The position numbers were made by a program, and so were the translations under genes. This document shows, in pieces, positions 46,524 to 56,042 of a stretch of 64,000 nt of DNA. The first letter of the stretch is position 1; every line of letters starts with the position of its first letter. The notes beneath the pieces were generated by a model, which saw nothing but the letters and a program-made list of their open reading frames with translations, ran no database searches and was not told where the DNA came from. Origin of the DNA: an uncultured Bacteroidales bacterium (lineage in GTDB: Bacteria; Bacteroidota; Bacteroidia; Bacteroidales; UBA932); assembly GCA_946185745.1 (NCBI GenBank), contig CAMHKQ010000002.1, forward strand, positions 1 through 64,000, written 5' to 3'.

Positions 46524-49406
46524 ATGCCCAGACGACTGGCCATATTTTTCCTGTTTTTGCTTATTCCCCTGGGAGCCGCCGCCCAGTTCACTCCGATGGG
46601 CTCCGAACCGGCCGGAATCAAGTGGAAATGGTTCAACACCTCCTCCTACCGGATAGTCTACCCGGAGGGGGCGGATTCCATGGCGGTGCGTTTCGCCCTG
46701 GAGCTGGAACGCTACCGCAAGCCGCTGGGCCCCACCTGCGGATACGAGCCGAACGAGATGTACAGCAACCCCATGCCGGTCGTCGTCCATCCCTACGTAG
46801 CCTATTCCAACGGCATGGTGGTCTGGGCCCCGAGGCACATGGCCCTCTCGGCGGTGCCCGACGCCTACGACCCCGAAGCCCTGCCCTGGATAGATTACCT
46901 CGCGGTGCATGAAGGCCGCCACGTGGCGCAGATGCAGTTCATCCGTGGCGATGGAGTGTTCCGCGCCGCAGACAAGATAATCGGCCAGCTCTGGGCCGGC
47001 GCCGCGGCGGGCCTGTATCCGGGCCCGTCCTTCCTCGAAGGCGACGCGGTCACCGCCGAAACCGCACTCACCCTCAACGGAAGGGGGCGCAGCTCCGATT
47101 TCCTGGAATACATGAGGGTTTCCTTCGCGGAAGGGCAGTACCGCAACTACTGGCAGTGGCGGTACTCATCCCTCAAAAACTTCACCCCCGACCACTACCG
47201 TATCGGCTACATGCTCACCGCCGGCATGCGTACCGCCTTTGACGCTCCCGATTTCACCGCGCGCTATTACGCGCGCATCTTCGAGCGGCGCTATCCGTTC
47301 CTGAACCTGCAGAAGACGGTGAAAGAGATTTCCGGCCTGGGCTTCGCCGACGCCTTCAGGAAGATAGAAGACCATTTCCAGGCCGAATGGGTGGCCAACG
47401 ACTCGCAGAGGGCGCCATTCCTGTCTGCCGACAGGCTGACTCCCGCCCCGAAGCGGTATGAGACCAACACCGCCCTGGTGTTCAAGGGCGATTCGCTGCT
47501 GTCGCTCCGCAGCGGGCTGGAACGCGCCAGGGAGCTGGTTTACACCGCCCCCTCCGGCGAACAGAAAAGGCTCGCGTCGTTCGCATCCATCACATCCAGG
47601 CTCGTTCCCAGCGAGGTTACGGGCCGCATCTACTGGACCGAATACACCCCTGACGCACGCTGGGGCCTGAGGGCCTTCTCGAACCTGCGGTATCTCGACA
47701 AAAAGGGCAGGAAGCACACGCTCACCCGCGGGGAACGCTATTACAACCCGACGCCCGCTCCGGCAGATTCGTTCGTGGTTGTGACAGTCTACCCGACCGA
47801 CGGCTCCACCGGAATAGCGCTCATCCACGAAAGGAACGGGCAGGAAATCGCCCGCTTCAAAGCGCCGGACGGCATGCAGGTGGTGGAAAGCGCCTGGATG
47901 GACGGGGTGCTCTACGCCAGCGGCATCACCGAGGACGGCTTCGGAATCTACCGGGTGTACGACTGGGAGTGCCTGCTGGAGCCCTGCCAGGCCAAGATAA
48001 ACCGCTTCTTCGGCTACGACGGTCGGCTCTGGTTCACGTCCGACCGCGACGGCACCTCCGAACTCTACTCCCTCACACAGGACGGCAGGCTGTGGAAAGA
48101 GACCTCGCTCCGCTTCGGGGGCAACGACTGGGCCTTCCACGGCGACAGCCTCTACTTCTCGGCTCCCACTGCTGACGCGAGGGGCATCTATGCCGTTGCA
48201 GTCGATTCCCTCCTGGGGGAAGAAGGCCCGATGAAGCCTTTCCCGCGCCCTATCGCCGACAAGCTTTCGGAGCAGGAGCCGCTCCAGCCCGAAGAGGATT
48301 TCACCACGCCGGTGAGCGCGACCATGCCCTATTCCAAGCTCGGTAACCTGTTCCTGGTGCATTCCTGGGCCCCGGTGTACGTGGAATACAATGCGGTGCA
48401 GGCGCTGTCCTACGAGACCACATCTTCTCCCTCGTACCTGGGCGCCACGGCCTGGTTCCAGAATGAGCTCGAAAACTGCTACGGCTCAGTGGGCGTATCG
48501 CTGGAGAACCTCAGGGAGGCCGTACGGCCCGCGTTCCACGCCCAGTTCACCTACGACGGCTGGTATCCCCTGCTGGAGTTCCGGGCAGACGTCAACCAGA
48601 GGCCGGCATCGGAGCGCCTTTTCCACCTTGACCAGGAAAAGAACGGATATGTTTCGGAGGATATAGCCACGGGCAAGCCGCTGGTCAAGCTCGCGCTCAA
48701 CGCATACATTCCCTGGAACCTGTCCTCAAGCGGATGGATGCGGGGAGTCGTTCCCTATTTCAAGACCACTTACAGCAACGACCGCTGGCAGATACTGCCC
48801 ATGTCCGAAGCCAGGAGGGGCCTTCCCGAACCGGGCACTCCGGTTTACGACGGACTGTTCTTCCAGGCGGGCATAAGGGCCTACACGATGCTCTCCACCG
48901 CGCCTTCGGCCATTTTCCCGCGCTGGGGCTTCGGCGCCGAGCTGAACGTGACCGACTTGCCGCTGATGCGCCAGACCTACGGCGGCATGGCCAGCGCCCT
49001 CGTATATGGATATCTGCCCGGCCTGCTCCGCACCCACGGACTCAAGTTCGCGGCCCGGTACAACCGCAGCTTCGGCTGCGACTGGAGCGTCGATTCCGGG
49101 GTGCGCGCATCGCTCGAATACGCCATGCCGTTCGGGGCCGTGGACTGGACCTTCCTCTGCCCGGCGTTCTACATCCGCAACTTCCAGCTGCGACTGTACG
49201 GCTCGTACGAATACGACGCCACCACACCGCTCGGCAAGGGCTTGGCGACATCGGTTCAGAATGTCTATACCGGGGCCATGCTGGGCGTGCAGCTGGGCAA
49301 CTTCCTCTGGGTTCCCTACAATACCCTGGTGGGCGTGAAATACCTCTACAATCCCGTCAATTCCGACCTTTCCAGTCTCAGCGCAGTATTCACGGTGGAT
49401 TTGTAG
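46524..49406 (+). CDS. Surface protein: gluzincin-like HEGRH domain + propeller-like repeats + C-terminal outer-membrane beta-barrel
   Basis: Signal peptide; LAVHEGRHVAQMQF ... GPSFLEGDAVTAET (HExxH...E); YSLTQDGRLW/ALIHERNGQEIARF TolB-like repeats; barrel-like C-terminus. Confidence 0.7.
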   Translation: MPRRLAIFFLFLLIPLGAAAQFTPMGSEPAGIKWKWFNTSSYRIVYPEGADSMAVRFALELERYRKPLGPTCGYEPNEMYSNPMPVVVHPYVAYSNGMVVWAPRHMALSAVPDAYDPEALPWIDYLAVHEGRHVAQMQFIRGDGVFRAADKIIGQLWAGAAAGLYPGPSFLEGDAVTAETALTLNGRGRSSDFLEYMRVSFAEGQYRNYWQWRYSSLKNFTPDHYRIGYMLTAGMRTAFDAPDFTARYYARIFERRYPFLNLQKTVKEISGLGFADAFRKIEDHFQAEWVANDSQRAPFLSADRLTPAPKRYETNTALVFKGDSLLSLRSGLERARELVYTAPSGEQKRLASFASITSRLVPSEVTGRIYWTEYTPDARWGLRAFSNLRYLDKKGRKHTLTRGERYYNPTPAPADSFVVVTVYPTDGSTGIALIHERNGQEIARFKAPDGMQVVESAWMDGVLYASGITEDGFGIYRVYDWECLLEPCQAKINRFFGYDGRLWFTSDRDGTSELYSLTQDGRLWKETSLRFGGNDWAFHGDSLYFSAPTADARGIYAVAVDSLLGEEGPMKPFPRPIADKLSEQEPLQPEEDFTTPVSATMPYSKLGNLFLVHSWAPVYVEYNAVQALSYETTSSPSYLGATAWFQNELENCYGSVGVSLENLREAVRPAFHAQFTYDGWYPLLEFRADVNQRPASERLFHLDQEKNGYVSEDIATGKPLVKLALNAYIPWNLSSSGWMRGVVPYFKTTYSNDRWQILPMSEARRGLPEPGTPVYDGLFFQAGIRAYTMLSTAPSAIFPRWGFGAELNVTDLPLMRQTYGGMASALVYGYLPGLLRTHGLKFAARYNRSFGCDWSVDSGVRASLEYAMPFGAVDWTFLCPAFYIRNFQLRLYGSYEYDATTPLGKGLATSVQNVYTGAMLGVQLGNFLWVPYNTLVGVKYLYNPVNSDLSSLSAVFTVDL

Positions 49407-49429
49407 TTTTTTTTATATATTTGCGTGTT

Positions 49430-49828
49430 ATGAAAAAGTTCCTGCTCATGCTTCTGTCCCTTCTGGGCTTTTCTTTCGTGGTAACAAGCTGCTACGGCGC
49501 CCCCTACGCCGAGCTTTCCGCCGAAGGCAGGGTGACCGACGAGACCGGTAAGCCCCTGCAGGGCATCAAGGTGTCGCTCAATCATCGCGAATATGGTCCG
49601 TATGTCTTCACCGACAGCGAGGGCCGCTTTGAATTCCGCGGCGAAAACGGCGGATCAAACAGCGTCGACTTTTTCTACGAAGACACGGACGGAATCCTCA
49701 ACGGAGGCGAATTTGCACCCGATTCAACCATGAACGTGAAAACCGTCCAGACCGAGGACGGCGACGGCAGGTGGGATCTGGGCAAATTCGAGGCGAAGGA
49801 CAGCAAAATCCTCAAAAAGAAGCAGTAG
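49430..49828 (+). CDS. Radical-SAM-associated-type putative lipoprotein
   Basis: MKKFLLMLLSLLGFSFVVTSCYGAPYAELSAEGRVTDETGKPLQGIKVSL (carboxypeptidase-regulatory-like fold); TATATTTG 6 nt before ATG; start inside the listed 48734 ORF. Confidence 0.7.
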   Translation: MKKFLLMLLSLLGFSFVVTSCYGAPYAELSAEGRVTDETGKPLQGIKVSLNHREYGPYVFTDSEGRFEFRGENGGSNSVDFFYEDTDGILNGGEFAPDSTMNVKTVQTEDGDGRWDLGKFEAKDSKILKKKQ

Positions 49829-49849
49829 GCCCGCCTTCATCGCATCATC

Positions 49850-50464
49850 ATGCCGGACGGAACAGTACATGCACGCTGCAGGCACTGCAGCCGCGAAGCG
49901 GATATCCCCGCCTATAACATCGTCAATTCCAGGGAGAACCCCGAACTCAAGCAGCAACTTCTGCTCGGGCGCATCTTCATCTGGACCTGCCCGTCCTGCG
50001 GCACCGACAATCTCGTGCGCTATCCCCTGCTTTATCACGACCCCGACGAAAAGCTGCTCATCTGGCTCTCGGACGGCGTGAAGGAAGTGGAGGACAGAAT
50101 GGCCGAGACCATCGCCTCAGAGGACGGCCTGGCCGATTACACCGCCCGCATCGTGGACACTCCGGGCGACCTCATGGAAAAAATCAAAATTTTCGACGCG
50201 GGGCTCGAAGACGTCCCGATGGAAATCTGCAAGTTCGTCACCCGCCAGGAGCTGGGCAAGGACGTGGACCTGAAGTTCTTCAGGATGGAGGGCGCGGACA
50301 ACCGCCTTCTGCTCACCTACCCCGAAAACGGGGAGATGCAGGTGATAGGAACCGGATTCAGCGTTTATGAAGACGCCGCCGGTATAATGCGAAGAAACCC
50401 GCAGATGAAAACCTGCGGGCTCACTCGGGTAGACCGTCTCTGGCTCGAGAAGTACCTCCGCTAA
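49850..50464 (+). CDS. CpXC-domain protein
   Basis: ARCRHCSREADIPAYNIVNSRENPELKQQLLLGRIFIWTCPSCGTDNLVRYPLLYHD. Confidence 0.82.
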   Translation: MPDGTVHARCRHCSREADIPAYNIVNSRENPELKQQLLLGRIFIWTCPSCGTDNLVRYPLLYHDPDEKLLIWLSDGVKEVEDRMAETIASEDGLADYTARIVDTPGDLMEKIKIFDAGLEDVPMEICKFVTRQELGKDVDLKFFRMEGADNRLLLTYPENGEMQVIGTGFSVYEDAAGIMRRNPQMKTCGLTRVDRLWLEKYLR

Positions 50465-50465
50465 G

Positions 50466-51611
50466 CTATTTTACTTCCCTTGCTCCGTCGGACACGACCA
50501 CATCGTAGATCTTGGGTTCGTGGCCGAATTTAGCCTTGAACTGCTTTTTGGCCGCCTCGATAAAGGGCTCGTAGAGCTCATCCTTCACCAGGTTGATGGT
50601 GCAGCCGCCGAAGCCACCGCCCATGACGCGGGAGCCGGTGACGTCCATCTTGCGGGCAAGCTTGTTGAGAAAATCGAGCTCCTCGCAGCTCACCTCGTAC
50701 AGGCGGCTGAGGCCGAAGTGGGTCTGGTACATCATTTCGCCCACGGTTTCGTAGTCGCCGCGCTCGAGGGCGTCGCAGACGTCGAGAACCCTCTGCACTT
50801 CGCCGATGACGAATTCGGCGCGGAGGAAGTCTTCTTCGGGAATGACATCCCTCACCTCTTCAAGCCACACGCGCTTGGCATCGCTCAGGAACTCCACATC
50901 GGGATGATTCTTGCGGATGGCCTTCGCGGCGTTCTCGCAGGAGGCGCGCCGCTTGTTGTAGGCGGACGACGCCAGTTCGTGCTTTACGCAGGAATCTACC
51001 AGAACCAGCTTATATCTCTTGGGGTTGAAGGGGAAGTATTTATATTCCAGCGTTTTGCAGTTGAGGCGAATGAGCTGGCCCTGCTTGCCGAACACGCTGG
51101 CAAACTGGTCCATTATGCCGCACATGACACAGCAGTAGTTGTGCTCGGTGCTCTGCCCTATCTTGGCCAGTTCGAACGGATCTATCTTGTTGCCGAACAG
51201 GGTGTTGAGGGCGAAGGCGAAGCAGCTTTCGAGAGCTGCGGAGCTGGAAAGGCCGGCGCCCAGGGGGACATCTCCCGCAAACACGGCGTCGAAACCCTTG
51301 ACGGTGCCGCCGCGCTTGATGGTTTCGCGGCAGACGCCGAACACGTAACGGGCCCACTGCTGGTCGGGCAGGTCGTTCTCCTCGAGCCCGAAGATGGCCT
51401 GGGCATCGTAGTCGAGCGAGTAGACGCAGACGGTGTTTTTGCCGTTGGGCTTGATTTCGGCCATAATGCCCTTGTCGATGGCGCCCGGGAAGACATATCC
51501 GCCGTTGTAGTCGGTGTGCTCGCCTATGAGGTTGATGCGCCCGGCAGATGCGAAAAACCGGCCGCCTTCGCCGAAGAGTTCGGTAAACTTTGCGTGGATT
51601 TTATTCTTCAT
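50466..51611 (-). CDS. galK: Galactokinase
   Basis: GRINLIGEHTDYNGGYVFPGAID; VPLGAGLSSSAALE; GSRVMGGGFGGCTINLV. Confidence 0.98.
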   Translation of the reverse strand: MKNKIHAKFTELFGEGGRFFASAGRINLIGEHTDYNGGYVFPGAIDKGIMAEIKPNGKNTVCVYSLDYDAQAIFGLEENDLPDQQWARYVFGVCRETIKRGGTVKGFDAVFAGDVPLGAGLSSSAALESCFAFALNTLFGNKIDPFELAKIGQSTEHNYCCVMCGIMDQFASVFGKQGQLIRLNCKTLEYKYFPFNPKRYKLVLVDSCVKHELASSAYNKRRASCENAAKAIRKNHPDVEFLSDAKRVWLEEVRDVIPEEDFLRAEFVIGEVQRVLDVCDALERGDYETVGEMMYQTHFGLSRLYEVSCEELDFLNKLARKMDVTGSRVMGGGFGGCTINLVKDELYEPFIEAAKKQFKAKFGHEPKIYDVVVSDGAREVK

Positions 51612-51675
51612 GGTATTGGATGTTAGTTTTGTTCGTTTCCGCTAATATACGAAAAATTTGTATCTTCGCGCCGTT

Positions 51676-52200
51676 ATGAAGAAGCTTTACAAGTTGATTA
51701 TCCCCGTAGTTTTCGCCGCCGTAATGGCCGCTGGCTGCGATTCTTTTATTAATGGTGATTCTTATTTCGTCCCCCAGGACTTCAGCGTAATAGTCCGGCT
51801 CGTCAATTCCGACGGCAAGGACCTTCTCGACAGCACCGTCGATGACAACTGGCGCGACAGCTCCCTGGTCTGCACGTTCAAGACCAAGTCGTTCGAGGCG
51901 GAAAGCGCCGACGACTATGTCTCCGGAGCCTTCAATTTCATCATCACAACCTACTACGACTATTACACCAACATCTCGAGCAACGTGCTGTATTTCGGGA
52001 ATTTCAACGGCATGACGAATTACGACGACGACGTAATCTTATCCTGGCCCGACAACACCACCGACACCCTGCACATATACAACAACGTAACGCCCTCCGA
52101 AACGCAGCCTTCGGCGGCTACGGACGTCGAGCGTTATCTTACCTACAAGGGCGAGTACGTAATGACTCTGCCGATCGTAATTACAAAGACCACAAAGTAG
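51676..52200 (+). CDS. Hypothetical lipoprotein
   Basis: MKKLYKLIIPVVFAAVMAAGCDSF lipobox; TATCTTCG 7 nt before ATG. Confidence 0.7.
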   Translation: MKKLYKLIIPVVFAAVMAAGCDSFINGDSYFVPQDFSVIVRLVNSDGKDLLDSTVDDNWRDSSLVCTFKTKSFEAESADDYVSGAFNFIITTYYDYYTNISSNVLYFGNFNGMTNYDDDVILSWPDNTTDTLHIYNNVTPSETQPSAATDVERYLTYKGEYVMTLPIVITKTTK

Positions 52201-52201
52201 C

Positions 52202-54967
52202 TTACTGCTTTGTAATCTTCACCTTGATATAGTCTGTATACAAGGTTCCGAAGCCGAATTCAATCTTGATGCGGCAGTAGTAGTGGTAGGCGCCCGGATA
52301 AGCCCCGGTGGCCAGGTAGGTCAGGAATCCCAGGTTGGATTCGCCCCACGCCGGATCGCCCTCCACGGCATCCATGAAGTCGATTTCGACGTTTTCTGGA
52401 GGATCGGCCTGTGTGCCGTTAAGTGTCCAGTATGCCGTTTCGGTGTCAAGCGTTGCAGTGAAGTCGCCGTAGTACTCCCAGAGCAGCGGCTGGGCGTTGA
52501 ACGAGACGCTTCTCCAGTCGATGAGCCTGATCATGTTGTCGACGTTTAGGTAGGTGCCCTCTTCTCCGTACTTGGGCCCGTGGACGAACGTCGGCGTCAT
52601 CGTGACTGCAGCATAATGCAGGGGCGGATTCAGGAACATCTTGAAGAAGTCAGCTCCGTTGAAGTGAATGTCTATCTTGTCCAGGCCGTACATGGTGGAA
52701 AGGGCCAGATAGACGCGGAACTGCCCGGTAGAGAGGAGCTTGCGCGCCACTTCCGAGCTCTTGTTGAAGGTGAGATGGTCTCTCCTGTAGTAGTGGCTGG
52801 TTTCGTCCACGAAGAGTTCCGCAACCTTCTCGGTCTTGCCGTCCACGGTGGCCTTGAGCACGAATTCGTTCTCTATCTCGAACTTGACTTTGACTCCGCC
52901 GACGTCGGACACTTTCAGCATTTCGGGGCTGATGACGAACTTGTAACCGGTAAGCCGCTTGTCAAGCCTGATGGCCCAGCCGTTGTCGGTGCTGAAATAC
53001 AGGTTGAGGTCGGCATTGTACTGAGCATAGATGGCGCCGTAGCTGCCTGAAGGCGCAAGCACGTTGAGCACTGCCTCCGAGAAGTTCGACGTCCACCTGG
53101 AGGGCTCCATCTGGTCGGTGCCGGCATTGTAAATCTTACTCACCGAAACATTGCACGTGGCCGACTTGCTCCCCGCCTTGGCGGTTATGGCGGCGGTGCC
53201 CGGCTTCAGCGAAGAGATATTGCCGTTTTCGTCTACGGAGGCCACTTCGGGATCGGAGGATGACCACTCGAGTTCGCCGTCCTCGGCGTCTGCCGGGGTG
53301 ACGGTCGCCGTGAGCTTTTCGGACTCGAACAGGTTCATGGAAAGCGCCGTCTTGTCAATGGTGACGGAGGTGACGGTCTTCGAGATGACGCTGACGGTGC
53401 ACTTGCCGGTCTTGTCCCCGGAGGTGGCGGTGATTTCCACGGTGCCGAGGCCAATGGCGGTGACTTCGCCGGTCTGGGAGACGGTGGCGACGGTTTCATC
53501 GGCGGATGCCCAGGTGACGGTTTTGTCTTTCACGTAATCGGGCAGGACCGTGGCGGTGAGCTTGCCCTTTTCGCCGATGTAGAGGCTCATGGTAGCCGGG
53601 TTTACGCTTACCGACTGAACGGACGCGTAAACAACGGTTACGTTGCACTTTGCGCTTAAAGTGGTGCCCTTGACCGTGGCCGAGATTATCGCCTGGCCCT
53701 CGGAAAGCGGGGTCACCTTTCCGGCGGCGTCGACTGTGGCAACGGCCTTGTTGTCGGATTCCCAGACGATTTCCTTGTTGTCGGCGTCTTCGGGAAGGAC
53801 GGTTGCCTGCAGGGTCACGCCTTCGCTGCCCACGTAAAGGGTTGCGCTTTCGGGTTTGACGGAGACGGATGCCGTCGGAACTATAACCTGTACGTTGCAG
53901 GTAGCGCTTAACGTACCGGCCTTGACAGTGACGACGGTCTTTCCGCCCGCCTTGGCAGTAACGAGGCCGTCGGAAGAAACGGTGGCAACCGCTTCATCGG
54001 ACGAAGTCCACTCCAGGGCATCGGTGGCGTCGGCCGGAGTGACGGTGGCGGTCAGCTTGAACGACTGGCCCTTGTTGAGAGCCAGGTCTGTCCTGTCCAG
54101 GGTGATGCTTTCGGACGGGATGACCACTGTGACTTCGCAGCTTGCGCTCTTGTCATCCGCGCTTGCGGTTATAACGGCCTTGCCGGCGTTGACGGCGGTC
54201 ACCTTTCCTTCGGAGACCACCGCGATATTTTCATCGGAAGATTTCCACACCACGGGCGCGGCGGCATCTGCCGGGGTGACGGTGGCCGTAAGCTGGGCGG
54301 ATTCACCCTTGACTATGGTCAGCGACGTCTTGTCGAGGCTAACGGCATCGGGAACGGAGCCTACAGACACAAGGCACACGGCGGTCTTGGTGCCGGCCTT
54401 GGCGGTGATTATGGTCTGCCCGGGCTTGATGGCCTTGACAACGCCGTCCTGGGAGAGTTCGGCAATCTTGGGATTGGAGTTTTCCCAGGTGAGCACGTCG
54501 GTGGTGTTCTCGGGGAGAACCGTCGCCGTAAGGGTGTGGGTGCTTCCGACGCTGAGGCCGACTTCGTCATCGGAAAGGATGACCTGCTCGGCCGGGATTG
54601 TCTTGGTGGTGTAGCCCACCACGTCGGAAGAGATGGTGCCGCTGGCGATTATGACATAGGACTTTACGAAGATGGGGGTTCCGGGGGCGATGTCGGGGAC
54701 AGTCACACTGGCCGAGAACGAGTCGCCCTGTGCCAGGCCGGGAACGCGGGTCGTCGGGGGAGTGGTGGTGCCGTAATAGAAACCGTACTCCATGATGGGG
54801 TTGCCGTTGGTGACGACCGACGACACGAAGTTCAGGGTGCCCTGCTCCTGCTCGGTGACCGTCGGGAGGCCCACCTCCGGAAGCTTGAGCTCTTCCTTGG
54901 GTTCACAGCCGCAAAGTACGGATACGGCGAATACTATTCCTGTTATAAGATGACGAAACTTTTTCAT
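52202..54967 (-). CDS. Surface lipoprotein with six tandem bacterial Ig-like (Big_2) repeats
   Basis: Start MKKFRHLITGIVFAVSVLCGCEPKE at 54967; six repeats of pattern (V/I)xLDKTxLxLxxGExxxLTATVxPADAxxxxxxWxSSDxxVAxVxxxGxVTAxxxGxAxITAxxxxxxAxCxVxV. Confidence 0.9.
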   Translation of the reverse strand: MKKFRHLITGIVFAVSVLCGCEPKEELKLPEVGLPTVTEQEQGTLNFVSSVVTNGNPIMEYGFYYGTTTPPTTRVPGLAQGDSFSASVTVPDIAPGTPIFVKSYVIIASGTISSDVVGYTTKTIPAEQVILSDDEVGLSVGSTHTLTATVLPENTTDVLTWENSNPKIAELSQDGVVKAIKPGQTIITAKAGTKTAVCLVSVGSVPDAVSLDKTSLTIVKGESAQLTATVTPADAAAPVVWKSSDENIAVVSEGKVTAVNAGKAVITASADDKSASCEVTVVIPSESITLDRTDLALNKGQSFKLTATVTPADATDALEWTSSDEAVATVSSDGLVTAKAGGKTVVTVKAGTLSATCNVQVIVPTASVSVKPESATLYVGSEGVTLQATVLPEDADNKEIVWESDNKAVATVDAAGKVTPLSEGQAIISATVKGTTLSAKCNVTVVYASVQSVSVNPATMSLYIGEKGKLTATVLPDYVKDKTVTWASADETVATVSQTGEVTAIGLGTVEITATSGDKTGKCTVSVISKTVTSVTIDKTALSMNLFESEKLTATVTPADAEDGELEWSSSDPEVASVDENGNISSLKPGTAAITAKAGSKSATCNVSVSKIYNAGTDQMEPSRWTSNFSEAVLNVLAPSGSYGAIYAQYNADLNLYFSTDNGWAIRLDKRLTGYKFVISPEMLKVSDVGGVKVKFEIENEFVLKATVDGKTEKVAELFVDETSHYYRRDHLTFNKSSEVARKLLSTGQFRVYLALSTMYGLDKIDIHFNGADFFKMFLNPPLHYAAVTMTPTFVHGPKYGEEGTYLNVDNMIRLIDWRSVSFNAQPLLWEYYGDFTATLDTETAYWTLNGTQADPPENVEIDFMDAVEGDPAWGESNLGFLTYLATGAYPGAYHYYCRIKIEFGFGTLYTDYIKVKITKQ

Positions 54968-55940
54968 AGTTACTTTCCTGCTTTTCGTTGTTCCTGTTAT
55001 AGCCTTCAAATGTACGAAAAAGTTCGCTCACCTCAAAATACAGGGGATAATGGTCGCTCACTCCGGCAAGGTAGCGCGGGCCGCTGAAAGCGCGGCGGGG
55101 CTTCATCCCCCCGTAGGTAGCGTCCTTTTCGGTCAGATGCGGCGCGGCGAAGACATGTTCCGTGGCCTGCAGCCCCTCCAGTACCGGGCAGCCGTCTATC
55201 TTCTCCCATTTCCCCTGGAATTTGATGGTGCCGGGAGTGTCGTCACCGCGGGAGACGCCTTCCGCGTCGGGAATCTCCTCATTGAAGTCCCCCACCGCCA
55301 TGATGCGGGAGATGCCCTCGGCCCTGAGCGAATCCACCAGGCCATGCAGCCTCGCCATGGCCGTTTTCCGGCGCGTTTCGGAGCCTGCGCCCACCTTGGA
55401 GGGATGGTGGTTCACCAGCACGGCCAGCCGCTCCTCCCCTTCGCCGAACACGGCGAGGAGAATGTCCCTCGTGGGCATTACGGCCCCTGTGCTGTCGTAA
55501 AGCGGGCAGGGCTTGGAAGATTCGAGGCGGAAGCGGGTCCTGCGGTAGAGCAGGGCGCAGTCGATGCCGCGATGGTCGGGAGAATCGTAATGCACTATGG
55601 CATAATCGAGTTTGTATAGCTGCGTGTTGGAAATGAGCGCCTTCAGCACGGAGCGGTCGCCCACTTCCGCGAAGGCCACGATGTCCGGCAGACGGCCGTA
55701 GGCGTCCCCCGCCAGCAGGATGGTCTTGGCCACCGCGTTGCACTTGGTGCGGAAACGGCCGCGGCTCCAGTGCTTCCCCTCCATCTGCCCGGGCGGGAAA
55801 AAATTCTCCACGTTCCAGAACATGAGCGAAAATCGCCCCTCTCCGACAGGTGCGGCAGGGTTTTCCCGGCCCGGCAGGGCGCAGTCTGCCCTTCCGACAA
55901 CCGCGAGCGCACAGATAACCGCCAACAAGCTCCGTATCAT
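54903..55940 (-). CDS. Endonuclease/exonuclease/phosphatase family protein, secreted
   Basis: Signal peptide; FSLMFWNVENFF; DIVAFAEVGDRSVLKAL; RIMAVGDFNEE; GVSDHYPLYFEV. Confidence 0.87.
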   Translation of the reverse strand: MIRSLLAVICALAVVGRADCALPGRENPAAPVGEGRFSLMFWNVENFFPPGQMEGKHWSRGRFRTKCNAVAKTILLAGDAYGRLPDIVAFAEVGDRSVLKALISNTQLYKLDYAIVHYDSPDHRGIDCALLYRRTRFRLESSKPCPLYDSTGAVMPTRDILLAVFGEGEERLAVLVNHHPSKVGAGSETRRKTAMARLHGLVDSLRAEGISRIMAVGDFNEEIPDAEGVSRGDDTPGTIKFQGKWEKIDGCPVLEGLQATEHVFAAPHLTEKDATYGGMKPRRAFSGPRYLAGVSDHYPLYFEVSELFRTFEGYNRNNEKQESNYEKVSSSYNRNSIRRIRTLRL

Positions 55941-56027
55941 GCCCTAATATAGCCCGAATGTTTTTTTATGTCTTTCAAAAACAGACATTTCTTTTTGTAG
56001 ACCTTATGAAAACAGAAAAAGATGGAG

Positions 56028-56035
56028 TATCTTTG
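56028..56035 (+). promoter_or_regulatory. -7 element TATCTTTG upstream of ychF
   Basis: TATCTTTG 7 nt before ATG at 56043. Confidence 0.5.
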
Positions 56036-56042
56036 CGATGTT

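Noticed and set aside
50398-50422. CCCGCAG/CTGCGGG hairpin near the end of the CpXC gene
   Set aside because: Lies inside coding sequence with no T-tract; probably incidental.
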